From CALCNS01 sp964425745 (GTDB taxonomy: Bacteria; Bacillota; JAAYKD01), in contig CAYRNW010000024.1 in assembly GCA_964425745.1 (NCBI GenBank), positions 1-40,990 of the forward strand: 40,990 nt of DNA, in the 5' to 3' direction. Each line of letters starts with the position of its first letter. Position 1 is the stretch's first letter. Below are positions 32,636 to 40,761 of this stretch, in pieces. The translations under genes were made by a program, and so were the position numbers. The notes under the pieces are model-generated. The model was given only the letters and a program-made list of their open reading frames with translations. It was not told where the DNA came from and searched no databases.

Positions 32636-33483
32636 GCCAACACGAATTTTTTACTAGAGAAACTGCTTGGTGCCCGGGTTGTGGGAATTTTAGTATTTTG
32701 AGTTGTTTGAAAAAAGCGTTGGAAAAACTCGAACTGGAACCCCACAAGGTGCTCATGGTAGCAGGGATTGGGCAAGCTGCCAAGACACCCCAATACATTA
32801 GTGCTAATGCGTTTTGCGGACTTCATGGTAGGGCCTTACCGCCAGCTGTGGCTGCAAAGATTGTCAATGAAGAACTGGTTGTAATCCTTGATACCGGAGA
32901 CGGGGATTCCTATGGCGAAGGAGGAAACCACTTTATCCATAACATTAGGCGTAATGTTGATATTAGTCATTTCGTTCACGATAATCAAATCTATGGGCTT
33001 ACCAAAGGTCAAGCCTCACCGACAACGCAGATTGGCCATATCACAGGAGCTCAACCCGATGGCAGTATCAATACCCCTTTGAACCCTTTACTAATCGCGT
33101 TGGCAGCGGGTGCAGGTTTCGTTGCTCGCGGCTTCGCCGGGGATCAGGAACAATTGACAGAATTAATGCAGCAAGCGATTCGCTTCAAAGGTTACGCACT
33201 TCTTGATATTCTACAACCTTGTGTTAGCTTCAATAAAATCAATACCTATGAATGGTACAAACAGAGAGTCAAACCCATAGGAGATCAGCATGACCCGACC
33301 GATTTCAGTGCTGCTATAAAATTAGCTGGAACCTTTGGTGAAGAAATTCCTACAGGCGTTCTATATAAAGTTGAGAAACCGGTTTATCACGATCGCCATC
33401 TCGTTTTGAAGGATCATAAACCGTTAATTTCAAAGAAGACAGATCAACTGAAATTGGAGAAGCTTATCACTTCTTTTATTTAA
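32632..33483 (+). CDS. korB: 2-oxoacid:ferredoxin oxidoreductase beta subunit (KorB type)
   Basis: A 283-residue TPP-binding subunit. WCPGCGNFSIL (Cys pair of the [4Fe-4S] cluster) is at the N-terminus. HGRALPPAVAAKI, LDTGDGDSYGEGGNHFIHNI (GDGD-x(25-30)-N TPP motif) and VHDNQIYGLTKGQASPTT follow, and LQPCVSFNK near residue 197 gives a further cluster Cys. It starts with GTG inside the end of korA (ATGTGA), so the two are translationally coupled. The product passes electrons to a free ferredoxin. A terminator follows. Confidence 0.9.
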   Translation: MSQHEFFTRETAWCPGCGNFSILSCLKKALEKLELEPHKVLMVAGIGQAAKTPQYISANAFCGLHGRALPPAVAAKIVNEELVVILDTGDGDSYGEGGNHFIHNIRRNVDISHFVHDNQIYGLTKGQASPTTQIGHITGAQPDGSINTPLNPLLIALAAGAGFVARGFAGDQEQLTELMQQAIRFKGYALLDILQPCVSFNKINTYEWYKQRVKPIGDQHDPTDFSAAIKLAGTFGEEIPTGVLYKVEKPVYHDRHLVLKDHKPLISKKTDQLKLEKLITSFI

Positions 33484-33507
33484 CATTTCATCACTTTTTA
33501 TGAACCG

Positions 33508-33542
33508 GGAAACTTGTAATAAAACCCAAGTTTCCTTTTTTT
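33508..33542 (+). terminator. Terminator of korAB
   Basis: A 9-bp stem, GGAAACTTG (33508-33516) with CAAGTTTCC (33527-33535), followed by TTTTTTT. Confidence 0.85.
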
Positions 33543-33544
33543 GT

Positions 33545-33573
33545 TTGACTTAAGAGGACCAATTGACTATACT
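33545..33573 (+). promoter_or_regulatory. Promoter of the 33610-40477 gene run
   Basis: TTGACT (33545-33550), 17 bases, TATACT (33568-33573), directly after the korAB terminator. It stands 37 bases before the first gene. Confidence 0.7.
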
Positions 33574-33609
33574 TTAGGCAGCAAGACTGTATAAGATTGA
33601 AGGAGCAAC

Positions 33610-34563
33610 ATGAAGGAATTAGAAGAGCGATTAGTTCGCGAAGCACTGTCGTTTTATCCACTGTTAGAACCTCAAATCCAGTTTATTAGACACAATGAAA
33701 ATATTACATGTCGAATTATCGATGCAACCGAAACGTATGTCTTAAGAATCCACAAGCCAGAGCCGGGGTTTGAACAAAAAATCTTTGATGCACATGTAAC
33801 AGATGAGCAACTCTTTCAAAGCGAAGTTCATCTTTTGCTTCACTTGAAACATTCAAATTTGTTTCCAGTGCAAGTGCCAGTTCGAGGTACTACTGGTGCT
33901 TATGTTTCGGTCCTTTCCGATGGTTCACCGGCAGTTTTATTCCACTGGCTTGAAGGCACGCCGCTGGATAAGAATATGGCATCAGAGTATGCTCGTGATT
34001 TGGGAACTTTGGCTGCCCTTATACACAAAGCATCAGAGGGTTTTTGCGATGTGCGGCTTGAATACTCGCACAAGTTGATAAAAGCAATGCAAGCAGAAAT
34101 CGAGTACGCGCAAACACTAAACCATATAACCTTGGAGCACGCAAATATCTGCCAAAGTGCTCTTTTTGAAATTGACAATGTTATGACAGAATTAGATTCT
34201 AAGCCGGATTCAAAGAGCTTGATTCATGCAGATTTGAACTTCGGCAATGTTTTACAGACACCCAACGGGTTTGCTCCAATCGATTTTTCTCTTTCGGGTT
34301 ACGGTTATAGAGCACAGGAATGTGGTATGATCGCTTCGAATTTCACAGATGCATTGCTACAAAGGGCGGTTTGTGAGGGGTATGCTCAAAGTAGCGGAAT
34401 CAGCATAGACCCTCTCCACCTGCAGTCTTTTTATGCATTGTCAATTTTGTTGTTCATTACAAGCCAACATAATCGTTACTATGATAAGGATTGGTTTTCA
34501 CCAGCTATGGATCGTTGGTGTAGAGATTATTTTGAACCGCTGATTTTGAAGGGAATGTGTTAG
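33610..34563 (+). CDS. APH-family phosphotransferase
   Basis: A 317-residue aminoglycoside-phosphotransferase/choline-kinase-like protein. The Brenner motif HADLNFGNVL (catalytic Asp, Asn) is at ~208-217 and the metal Asp in PIDFS at ~225. N-lobe strands (RHNENITCRI, TYVLRIHKPE) hold the ATP-binding Lys. The family also contains homoserine, methylthioribose and fructosamine kinases, so drug resistance cannot be assumed. AAGGAG precedes the ATG. It opens a run of ten close genes; the next starts two bases after its stop. Confidence 0.8.
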   Translation: MKELEERLVREALSFYPLLEPQIQFIRHNENITCRIIDATETYVLRIHKPEPGFEQKIFDAHVTDEQLFQSEVHLLLHLKHSNLFPVQVPVRGTTGAYVSVLSDGSPAVLFHWLEGTPLDKNMASEYARDLGTLAALIHKASEGFCDVRLEYSHKLIKAMQAEIEYAQTLNHITLEHANICQSALFEIDNVMTELDSKPDSKSLIHADLNFGNVLQTPNGFAPIDFSLSGYGYRAQECGMIASNFTDALLQRAVCEGYAQSSGISIDPLHLQSFYALSILLFITSQHNRYYDKDWFSPAMDRWCRDYFEPLILKGMC

Positions 34564-34564
34564 A

Positions 34565-35068
34565 ATGGTTTTTGAAACGGAACGCTTGATCTTTGAGAAA
34601 CTAAAATTAGACGATCTTGACAGCATCATGCCCATTTGGGGAGATGCAGAAGTCATGAAATATTGCGGTGGTGCAGGCACTAGAGAACGGGAGTTGAGAG
34701 CGCTGCAATATTATATTCATATGCAGCAAGAAAAAGGTTTTTCGCCATACAAAGTGATCGTCAAAGAGAGCGGGAAAACCATTGGTGTCTGCGGCTTTAA
34801 CCCTCCAGCACGAGGGTATGATACTGAGCTCATGTATCATTTGCTGAAGAGTGCTTGGGGCAAAGGCTACGCAACAGAAGCAGCAAAGGGCTGTATTGAT
34901 TTTGCCAAACGAGAATTGAACATCGAAAAGATCGGTGCCTCCGTTGATTTAAATAACCCAGCTTCTCAAAAAGCGCTAATCAAAGTGGGGTTTCAATTTG
35001 TTGGTATGAAGTGGTGTGAAGAGACAAAGCAAGACGAATATTATTACGAGCTAATTTTGAGAAATTGA
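34565..35068 (+). CDS. GNAT N-acetyltransferase (RimJ/RimL-like)
   Basis: A 167-residue acetyltransferase of the RimJ/RimL type: FETERLIFEKLKLDDLDSIM at the start, YHLLKSAWGKGYATEAAKGC (acetyl-CoA loop) and NPASQKALIKVGFQFVG at the end. The substrate is unknown. It starts almost at the stop of the kinase gene, so it is probably co-translated. Confidence 0.85.
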   Translation: MVFETERLIFEKLKLDDLDSIMPIWGDAEVMKYCGGAGTRERELRALQYYIHMQQEKGFSPYKVIVKESGKTIGVCGFNPPARGYDTELMYHLLKSAWGKGYATEAAKGCIDFAKRELNIEKIGASVDLNNPASQKALIKVGFQFVGMKWCEETKQDEYYYELILRN

Positions 35069-35077
35069 GGAAAACCG

Positions 35078-35410
35078 ATGCTATTAATTAAAAAAATGTT
35101 GCCCTATCTAATGGTATGTGCCATCGCATTCTATATGTTACCTCTATTGGGTCAGACTACCGGAAGCTTTATGCTGATTCTGCTCGTAGTGATTCCCTTC
35201 ATTTGTTTAATTACAGCACTATTGTATGGCTTTAAACAAGGATGGAATCTGCTTTATCCTATTCTGGTTGGGTTGCTTTTCGCTCCAACCGTAGTTCTCT
35301 TCTACAATAGTTCTGCCTGGGTTTATATTATTGGATATGCATTTTTGTCATTTGTTGGTATGTATATCGGTAAATCCATGAAAGAGGGACGAAAGACGGG
35401 GGTGAAGTAA
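35078..35410 (+). CDS. Small membrane protein, unknown
   Basis: A 110-residue protein with four likely membrane segments (~6-22, ~28-48, ~55-75, ~80-98) and a basic tail (KSMKEGRKTGVK). I do not recognise a family. GAGGAAA precedes the ATG. It is nine bases after the GNAT gene and two before the next, so it belongs to the same transcript. Confidence 0.65.
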   Translation: MLLIKKMLPYLMVCAIAFYMLPLLGQTTGSFMLILLVVIPFICLITALLYGFKQGWNLLYPILVGLLFAPTVVLFYNSSAWVYIIGYAFLSFVGMYIGKSMKEGRKTGVK

Positions 35411-35412
35411 TC

Positions 35413-35976
35413 TTGCTGGGAAACAGAACAGTAACCAAAGTTCAAATCGGAATTCTCTTCAAGACCCTAGAAGATCGGTTCATTAAGAATATGCATCGGC
35501 ATCCTAGTTTGGTTTGGTCAACCATTGAAACTAAGTTGCAAGCAAATCCAGAGAAAATGTGGTCGCTTCTGCAAATGGAAGAAACCGGAGGCGAACCTGA
35601 TGTAGTCTTCTATGACATGGAAGCGGATAAGTTCGTATTTTTTGATTGTTCTCCAGAAACCCCAAAAGGGAGAAGAAGCATTTGTTATGATCGAGAAGCT
35701 TTAGAGTCTAGAAGAGAAAACAAACCCAAAACCAGCGCGATGGATATGGCAACTGAGATGGGAATAGAAATCCTAACAGAAACTCAATATCGCGACTTAC
35801 AAGCAATAGAAAGCATGGATACCAAGACTTCCAGTTGGGTTAATACTCCCGAAAAGATACGAAAACTTGGCGGAGCACTCTTCTGTGACAGACGCTATGA
35901 TACGGTTTTTGTGTATCATAATGGTGCAGAGTCGTATTATTCGGTGAGAGGGTTTCGCGGAGTTTTACGCGTCTAG
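35413..35976 (+). CDS. DUF4256 family protein
   Basis: A 187-residue soluble protein of DUF4256. Key stretches are LEDRFIKNMHRHPSLVW, MEETGGEPDVV, FFDCSPETPKGRRSICYDRE, AMDMATEMGIEILTETQYRD, SSWVNTPEKIRKLGGALFCDRR and YYSVRGFRGVLRV. The function is unknown. The TTG start has GGGGGTG nine bases upstream. The radical SAM gene follows after 40 bases. Confidence 0.8.
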   Translation: MLGNRTVTKVQIGILFKTLEDRFIKNMHRHPSLVWSTIETKLQANPEKMWSLLQMEETGGEPDVVFYDMEADKFVFFDCSPETPKGRRSICYDREALESRRENKPKTSAMDMATEMGIEILTETQYRDLQAIESMDTKTSSWVNTPEKIRKLGGALFCDRRYDTVFVYHNGAESYYSVRGFRGVLRV

Positions 35977-36016
35977 TTTGCTAGTATCCTTAAATTGAAA
36001 AAACCAGGAGGACAAT

Positions 36017-37141
36017 GTGAAAATCTCAAAAAATGATGCTTTGATTTGGTTTGATTACTTCTCACAAATGACAGAAGAAGAAGAAATCACCATGAAGCAC
36101 GAAGAAATTATCTATGCAACCTTTGCTCAAATCGAAGCTGCGGTTGAACAAAAAAGAGAGCGACTGATCTCCAAGATTAAAGGTTTAAAAACGTTGCAGA
36201 ATCGCACCTTTTATGTAGGGAATGATGAAAAATTCCCCAGTGGTTGTAAATCATGCCTCTTGGGAACAGGACTAAGTGCAATTCGTAAAACGAACGTTTG
36301 CAACTTGGATTGTAAGTTTTGTTATAACTATGGAGAACTTGACGCCATGGCTCCCGTGGGCGAGGGCATGTGGGAAATTGGTGGCACAAAGTTTTATGAA
36401 AAAGATCTTGACCTTTTACTTTCAATTCATCAAAAGCCCACAGGGATCTCCTATGTCTATTTAGAACCCTTCATGGAAATCGAAAAATATTATCCGGTAA
36501 TCAGAAAATTCAACGAGTTTAACATCCACCAGCATATGTATACCAATGGTACCTTAGCGACCAAAGAGAATTTAAAAGCCCTGGGAGAAGCCGGGCTAGA
36601 TGAGTTGCGGTTTAATTTGGGAGCATCCGATACCGCAGACTCTGTCATTACCAATATGGCTTTGGCGAAGAAATATATTAAGCGGGTTGGTATAGAAACC
36701 CCAATGACTCCTGAATTCTTCAAAGATTTCCTCAAGAAGAAGCAAAGCATATTAGATACCAAGATCGACTTTATCAATTGTGCGGAACTGCATCTCAATG
36801 AAAACAACATTGATAATTATCATGGGGAAAATATGTATATTTCCAGACATGGTTACATATCGCCGATTTGGAGTAGAGATTTAACACTAGAATTTATGGC
36901 ATATGCTGCTGAAGAAAACTGGGATCTTGTTGTACATGACTGTTCAAACTATACCAAATTCGCGCGTGGCTTAAATTTGAGCAGTAAAGAGGGAAAGTGG
37001 TTTGGTGCCAACGATTATACGTGTGAATTCGAACGCCTGCCTTTTGAATCGTTTCTGGCTACCCTCAATGATGACAATTTTAAATTTATCATAGAAGAAG
37101 AGTTGCTGACGGCCTACAAACCGGTCCTACTGACGTTTTAA
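36017..37141 (+). CDS. Radical SAM protein
   Basis: A 374-residue radical SAM enzyme. The cluster motif CNLDCKFC (C-x3-C-x2-C, residues ~95-102) is preceded by another Cys pair, SGCKSCLLGTG, which could bind a second cluster or metal. GWEIGG..FYEKDL, HMYTNGTLATKENL and LDELRFNLGASD are typical barrel strands. No SPASM-type Cys-rich C-terminus is seen. The reaction is unknown. GTG 36017 after GGAGGA is preferred; ATG 36092 is possible. Its place in the run with the hydrogenase is not enough to call it a hydrogenase maturase: HydE and HydG motifs are absent. Confidence 0.8.
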   Translation: MKISKNDALIWFDYFSQMTEEEEITMKHEEIIYATFAQIEAAVEQKRERLISKIKGLKTLQNRTFYVGNDEKFPSGCKSCLLGTGLSAIRKTNVCNLDCKFCYNYGELDAMAPVGEGMWEIGGTKFYEKDLDLLLSIHQKPTGISYVYLEPFMEIEKYYPVIRKFNEFNIHQHMYTNGTLATKENLKALGEAGLDELRFNLGASDTADSVITNMALAKKYIKRVGIETPMTPEFFKDFLKKKQSILDTKIDFINCAELHLNENNIDNYHGENMYISRHGYISPIWSRDLTLEFMAYAAEENWDLVVHDCSNYTKFARGLNLSSKEGKWFGANDYTCEFERLPFESFLATLNDDNFKFIIEEELLTAYKPVLLTF

Positions 37142-37178
37142 TTCATCTCAACTTTACAAGAAGGCAGGAGTGAAGAAT

Positions 37179-37589
37179 ATGTGGCAATGTCCCAAATGTA
37201 AGCGTGAATTTAAAAATACAAATCAAGATCATTTCTGTGAAGAAGCACCCAAAACAATCGATACCTACATCGCTGCACAACCGCTTGAAGTGCAGCCGAT
37301 TCTTGAGCAAGTTCGACGGACAATTCGTGAAGTTTTACCGGATGCAGAGGAGAGAATTTCTTGGAGCATGCCAACCTTTCGAAAGAAGCAGAATATCATT
37401 CACTTTGCCGGTTTTAAGAAACATCTTGGGTTATATCCCGGGGTGGAAGCAATTGTTCATTTTGAAGATCAGCTCAAAGAGTATAAGACGAGCAAAGGAG
37501 CCATTCAGTTTCAGTATTCTCAACCGGTTCCTTTAGCACTGGTTGCAGAAATTGCCAAATGGTGTTATGAAACCGGAAATCATCATTAA
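37179..37589 (+). CDS. DUF1801 protein with N-terminal zinc ribbon
   Basis: A 136-residue protein. The first 20 residues hold CPKCKREFKNTNQDHFC (CxxC and a third Cys), likely a zinc site. A DUF1801 domain follows: PILEQVRRTIREVLPDAEER, WSMPTFRKKQNIIHFAGFKK, HLGLYPGVEAI. The family function is unknown. GGCAGGAG precedes the ATG at 37179. A longer form that starts in other frames is not supported. Confidence 0.8.
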   Translation: MWQCPKCKREFKNTNQDHFCEEAPKTIDTYIAAQPLEVQPILEQVRRTIREVLPDAEERISWSMPTFRKKQNIIHFAGFKKHLGLYPGVEAIVHFEDQLKEYKTSKGAIQFQYSQPVPLALVAEIAKWCYETGNHH

Positions 37590-37614
37590 GATATATAAGG
37601 GGTTGAATCTTGAA

Positions 37615-37887
37615 ATGAAAATCAAAGTCTGTGTTGGATCCAGTTGTATGTTGCTTGGATCCGTAGGCATTATTGATCAAATTGAATATCTAGATGAATT
37701 TATCATCAAAAACAGTGATTTATATTCCGAAGGACCGATTGAAGTAGAAGCTGTAAAATGCTTAGGATTATGCAAAGAAACCGATGAACAACGTTCTCCT
37801 ATTGTTATTATTGATGATGAAATAATTTATAGTGCTACGAACCAAGAAGTCATGGAAAAAATTCTTAGTAAACTAAAGAAGGACTGA
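37615..37887 (+). CDS. Thioredoxin-like [2Fe-2S] ferredoxin domain protein
   Basis: A 90-residue protein with four Cys: KVCVGSSC (C-x4-C) near the start and KCLGLC (C-x3-C) in the second half. This is the NuoE/HydC-type thioredoxin-like [2Fe-2S] fold, near its minimal size. It lies 19 bases before the [FeFe] hydrogenase, so it probably passes electrons to or from it; that is inference from position. ATG 37615 follows AAGGGG. Confidence 0.8.
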   Translation: MKIKVCVGSSCMLLGSVGIIDQIEYLDEFIIKNSDLYSEGPIEVEAVKCLGLCKETDEQRSPIVIIDDEIIYSATNQEVMEKILSKLKKD

Positions 37888-37906
37888 ACTTGGGAGGAAA
37901 TTCATC

Positions 37907-39427
37907 ATGAAAGAAAGTTATGTTGACCTTATAAACATTCGAAGACTAGTCTTCGCAAAAATTGCAAAATTTGCTTATGAGGGCACAGATTTAATAGAAC
38001 TAGAAAGAGCCTCCTTTGAAATTCTTCCGGGAGAAACGGCTCGATATCGTGAGAGTATTTTCAGAGAAAGAGCTATTCTTGATGAACGATTGAGATTGTC
38101 CATGGGATTGGACGCTCGCAAACCATCCGAGTATCATCGAGTTTCTGATGGAATTATTGATGTTGATGTGAATGAAGCTCGTTTAACAGAACCCCTGATC
38201 AATGTAATCACCCCTGCTTGTGAGGCTTGTCCCACCAAGGCTTTCATTGTGACGGATAACTGTCGTAATTGTTTAGCCCACCCCTGTACCAATGTATGTC
38301 CCACTAATGCCATAAGCCTCGGAAAAACAGGAGCTGTAATTGATCAAGAAAAATGCATCAAATGTGGAAGATGTAAAGAAGCGTGCCCCTATAGTGCTAT
38401 TGTAAAATATGAGAGACCCTGCGCAGAAGCGTGCGGTGTTAATGCTATCGGTAGTGACGAGTTTGGAAGAGCTCAAATCGATCATAACAAGTGTGTTTCG
38501 TGTGGAAGGTGTATTGTTTATTGCCCCTATGGAGCGATTGCTGACAAATCTCAAATTTATCAGTTAATAAAAGCGTTAAAATCAGATCAACGCATCTATG
38601 CTATTGTTGCCCCATCATTTTTAGGCCAATTTGGCCCGTTGGCAACACCTGTACAAATTTTTGAGGGCATTAAGCAATTGGGATTTGAAGATGTATTGGA
38701 AGTGAGTCTGGGAGCAGATTTGACGACCCTACACGAAGCAAAAGAGTATCTAAAAAGAGTTCCAAATGAAATTCCTTTTATGGGAACCAGCTGCTGCAAT
38801 TCTTGGACAATCATGGTAGAGAAAATGTTTCCTGCTCAATATGATTATATTTCTGACTCATCTTCACCCATGGTCTTTACTGCAAAGTACATAAAAGAAA
38901 AGGATCCTCTTGCCAAAGTAGCTTTCATAGGACCTTGCATTTCTAAGAAACTTGAAGCTTTACGTGGAGATGTAAAGGATTATGTTCACTTTGTCATAAC
39001 GTTTGAAGAGTTAATGGGCATGTTCGTGGCCAAAGGAGTTGAATTATCGGAGATTGAGATTTCAAAGGAAATCAATGATGCTTCAAACTTGGGACGTGGC
39101 TACGCTATTGCCGGTGGTGTAGCTGAAGCGGTGAAAAGGACAGCACAGTTGTTGGAACCCGGACGCGAAATCAATGTTGAGGGAGCTTCGACCTTGGCAG
39201 AATGTGTTAAGCTTATGACGTTGGCGAAAGCAGGAAAAAAGAACGGTTATCTCTTAGAGGGCATGGCTTGTCCGGGGGGATGTATTGCCGGGCCTGGCAC
39301 ATTGGCCTCCCTTGCACGAGTCAAGAAGGCTGTGCAAGATTTTAAAAATCAATCCAGTTATGAAACCCCTCTTGATAACGAAAAAATCAATAAATTAATC
39401 GAGACGAGTGAGGTAAGAGATGTTTAG
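37907..39427 (+). CDS. Monomeric [FeFe] hydrogenase with N-terminal ferredoxin clusters
   Basis: A 506-residue [FeFe] hydrogenase. N-terminal Cys groups near residues ~105-205 include CEACPTKAF, CRNCLAHPCTNVCP, CIKCGRCKEACP and CVSCGRCIVYCP. They bind [4Fe-4S] clusters. The H-cluster motifs are MGTSCCNSW (L1), IGPCISKK (L2) and EGMACPGGCIAGPG (L3). L1 has Asn for the usual Pro after TSCC and L2 has Gly for Met before PC, changes seen in the group B hydrogenases of clostridia. It consumes or produces H2 with ferredoxin, or senses redox state. TGGGAGG precedes the ATG. The end overlaps the next gene by eight bases. Confidence 0.9.
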   Translation: MKESYVDLINIRRLVFAKIAKFAYEGTDLIELERASFEILPGETARYRESIFRERAILDERLRLSMGLDARKPSEYHRVSDGIIDVDVNEARLTEPLINVITPACEACPTKAFIVTDNCRNCLAHPCTNVCPTNAISLGKTGAVIDQEKCIKCGRCKEACPYSAIVKYERPCAEACGVNAIGSDEFGRAQIDHNKCVSCGRCIVYCPYGAIADKSQIYQLIKALKSDQRIYAIVAPSFLGQFGPLATPVQIFEGIKQLGFEDVLEVSLGADLTTLHEAKEYLKRVPNEIPFMGTSCCNSWTIMVEKMFPAQYDYISDSSSPMVFTAKYIKEKDPLAKVAFIGPCISKKLEALRGDVKDYVHFVITFEELMGMFVAKGVELSEIEISKEINDASNLGRGYAIAGGVAEAVKRTAQLLEPGREINVEGASTLAECVKLMTLAKAGKKNGYLLEGMACPGGCIAGPGTLASLARVKKAVQDFKNQSSYETPLDNEKINKLIETSEVRDV

Positions 39428-39908
39428 AGATCTGAGAAGAAGCAAGCAACTGTTAACCAAAGAGGCTACGGTAAGTGTATTACAACGCTGTTCAAATGGA
39501 GTTTTAGCCTGTTTAGGAGATGATGATTACCCCTATGCGGTGCCTTTAAGTTATGCTTATGTAAATGACAAAATCTATTTTCATTCAGCCAAGCAAGGTC
39601 ACAAGCTAGATGCCATTCGAAAACACCCCAAGGTGTCTTTTTGTGTTATTGATGAAGATGCGATTGTTAGCAAAGAATATACTTCTTATTTCCGAAGTGT
39701 CATCGTGTTTGGAAAAGCACGCTTCGTTGAAGGTGAAGAAAAGCAGACGGCTTTACAAGCAATCGTAGAAAAATATTCCGGTGATCAGCCATTGGAAGCA
39801 AAGCAAAAGGAGGTTTCCGGTTGCACACAAGCTTTACTGGTGGCGATCGATATTGAGCATTTATCGGGTAAAGAAGCCATTGAACTTGTTCAAGGGAGAA
39901 CGCCATGA
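39420..39908 (+). CDS. PPOX-fold flavoprotein (NimA-like)
   Basis: A 162-residue split-barrel flavin-binding protein: RCSNGVLACLGDDDYPYAVP, SYAYVNDKIYFHSAKQGHKL, and KVSFCVID. This pattern is that of the NimA-type pyridoxamine-phosphate oxidase-like proteins, some of which reduce nitroimidazoles. That activity cannot be told by sequence. It overlaps the hydrogenase by eight bases and the next gene by four, so all three are co-translated. Confidence 0.85.
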   Translation: MFRDLRRSKQLLTKEATVSVLQRCSNGVLACLGDDDYPYAVPLSYAYVNDKIYFHSAKQGHKLDAIRKHPKVSFCVIDEDAIVSKEYTSYFRSVIVFGKARFVEGEEKQTALQAIVEKYSGDQPLEAKQKEVSGCTQALLVAIDIEHLSGKEAIELVQGRTP

Positions 39909-40477
39909 AGAATCAGGTTTATTTTGATACCCCGAGGTTGATCCTTAGAGATTGGAATGAGCACGATCTACCCGAATTCAAAAGAATGAACCTCGACCCT
40001 CGGGTCACTCGCTATTTTCGAAAATCGATAACAGAGGAAGACAGCGAAAGATTTTTTCAAAATGTTGTGCAAAAGGGTTTCTCGGAGGACGGTTTTGGAC
40101 TCTATGCGGTCGAACTGAAAGAGAATCACACATTTATTGGTTTCATAGGCTTTCACAGATTGAATTTCGAATCGTTCTTTACTCCTTGCATTGAAATTGG
40201 TTGGCGATTGAAACCGGAAGCATGGGGGTTCGGTTATGCTACCGAGGGAGCGAAAGAATGCCTTAGATACGGTTTTGAAACCTTGGGTTTTGATAAAATT
40301 TACAGTAACACACCGGTTTTGAACGTTGCTTCTGAAAATGTAATGAAAAGAATCTTGATGAAGAAGATTGAGAATTTTATGTATCCGGGGTTTCCAGAAG
40401 ACAGCCCTTTACGAGAACATGTTTTATATGTTATGGACAAAAAGACTTATTTTGAGCAGATTGAGCGTGATCCGTAG
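39905..40477 (+). CDS. GNAT N-acetyltransferase (RimJ/RimL-like)
   Basis: A 190-residue acetyltransferase: FDTPRLILRDWNEHDLPEFK at the start, WRLKPEAWGFGYATEGAKEC (acetyl-CoA loop) and FDKIYSNTPVLNVASENVMK. The ATG overlaps the stop of the PPOX gene (ATGA). It ends the ten-gene run; no clear hairpin follows. Confidence 0.85.
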   Translation: MKNQVYFDTPRLILRDWNEHDLPEFKRMNLDPRVTRYFRKSITEEDSERFFQNVVQKGFSEDGFGLYAVELKENHTFIGFIGFHRLNFESFFTPCIEIGWRLKPEAWGFGYATEGAKECLRYGFETLGFDKIYSNTPVLNVASENVMKRILMKKIENFMYPGFPEDSPLREHVLYVMDKKTYFEQIERDP

Positions 40478-40500
40478 AAATTGATCATTCCTTAATTTAG

Positions 40501-40602
40501 CTTACACTACATCAAATCACCAATCTACTGGATACCGACAATGATGGTAGTGTGGTTGACGAAGTAGGTAGTTTGTTACAAGGATTTTTAAGAAAAAAAT
40601 AA
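40501..40602 (+). pseudogene. DUF937 (YidB-like) protein, C-terminal fragment
   Basis: A frame without a start codon, just after a TAG, reads TLHQITNLLDTDNDGSVVDE, VGSLLQGFLRKK and stops. It resembles the C-terminus of DUF937 proteins, with a LLD-x-DxDGS-x-xD calcium-loop-like motif. Nothing upstream continues it. The stretch up to 40761 holds no gene; only AT-rich sequence and a strong AGGAGGG before the PPK2 start. Confidence 0.4.
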
Positions 40603-40761
40603 CTAGATTCCTAAGGGCATCGCAGGTCGTACTTATGACACTGAGGTGCTCTATGTTTTTTTTCATAATTAATATATTGCAGTCCTGTTTTGGCAAAACA
40701 AGGGATTTTGCTGTGGTTACGAGAATTATAGTATGATTTAGGCTGATTAGGAGGGTTAGAA

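Noticed and set aside
36017..37141. Radical SAM protein as hydrogenase maturase HydE or HydG
   Set aside because: It lies three genes before the hydrogenase but lacks the defining C-terminal and cluster patterns of HydE/HydG.
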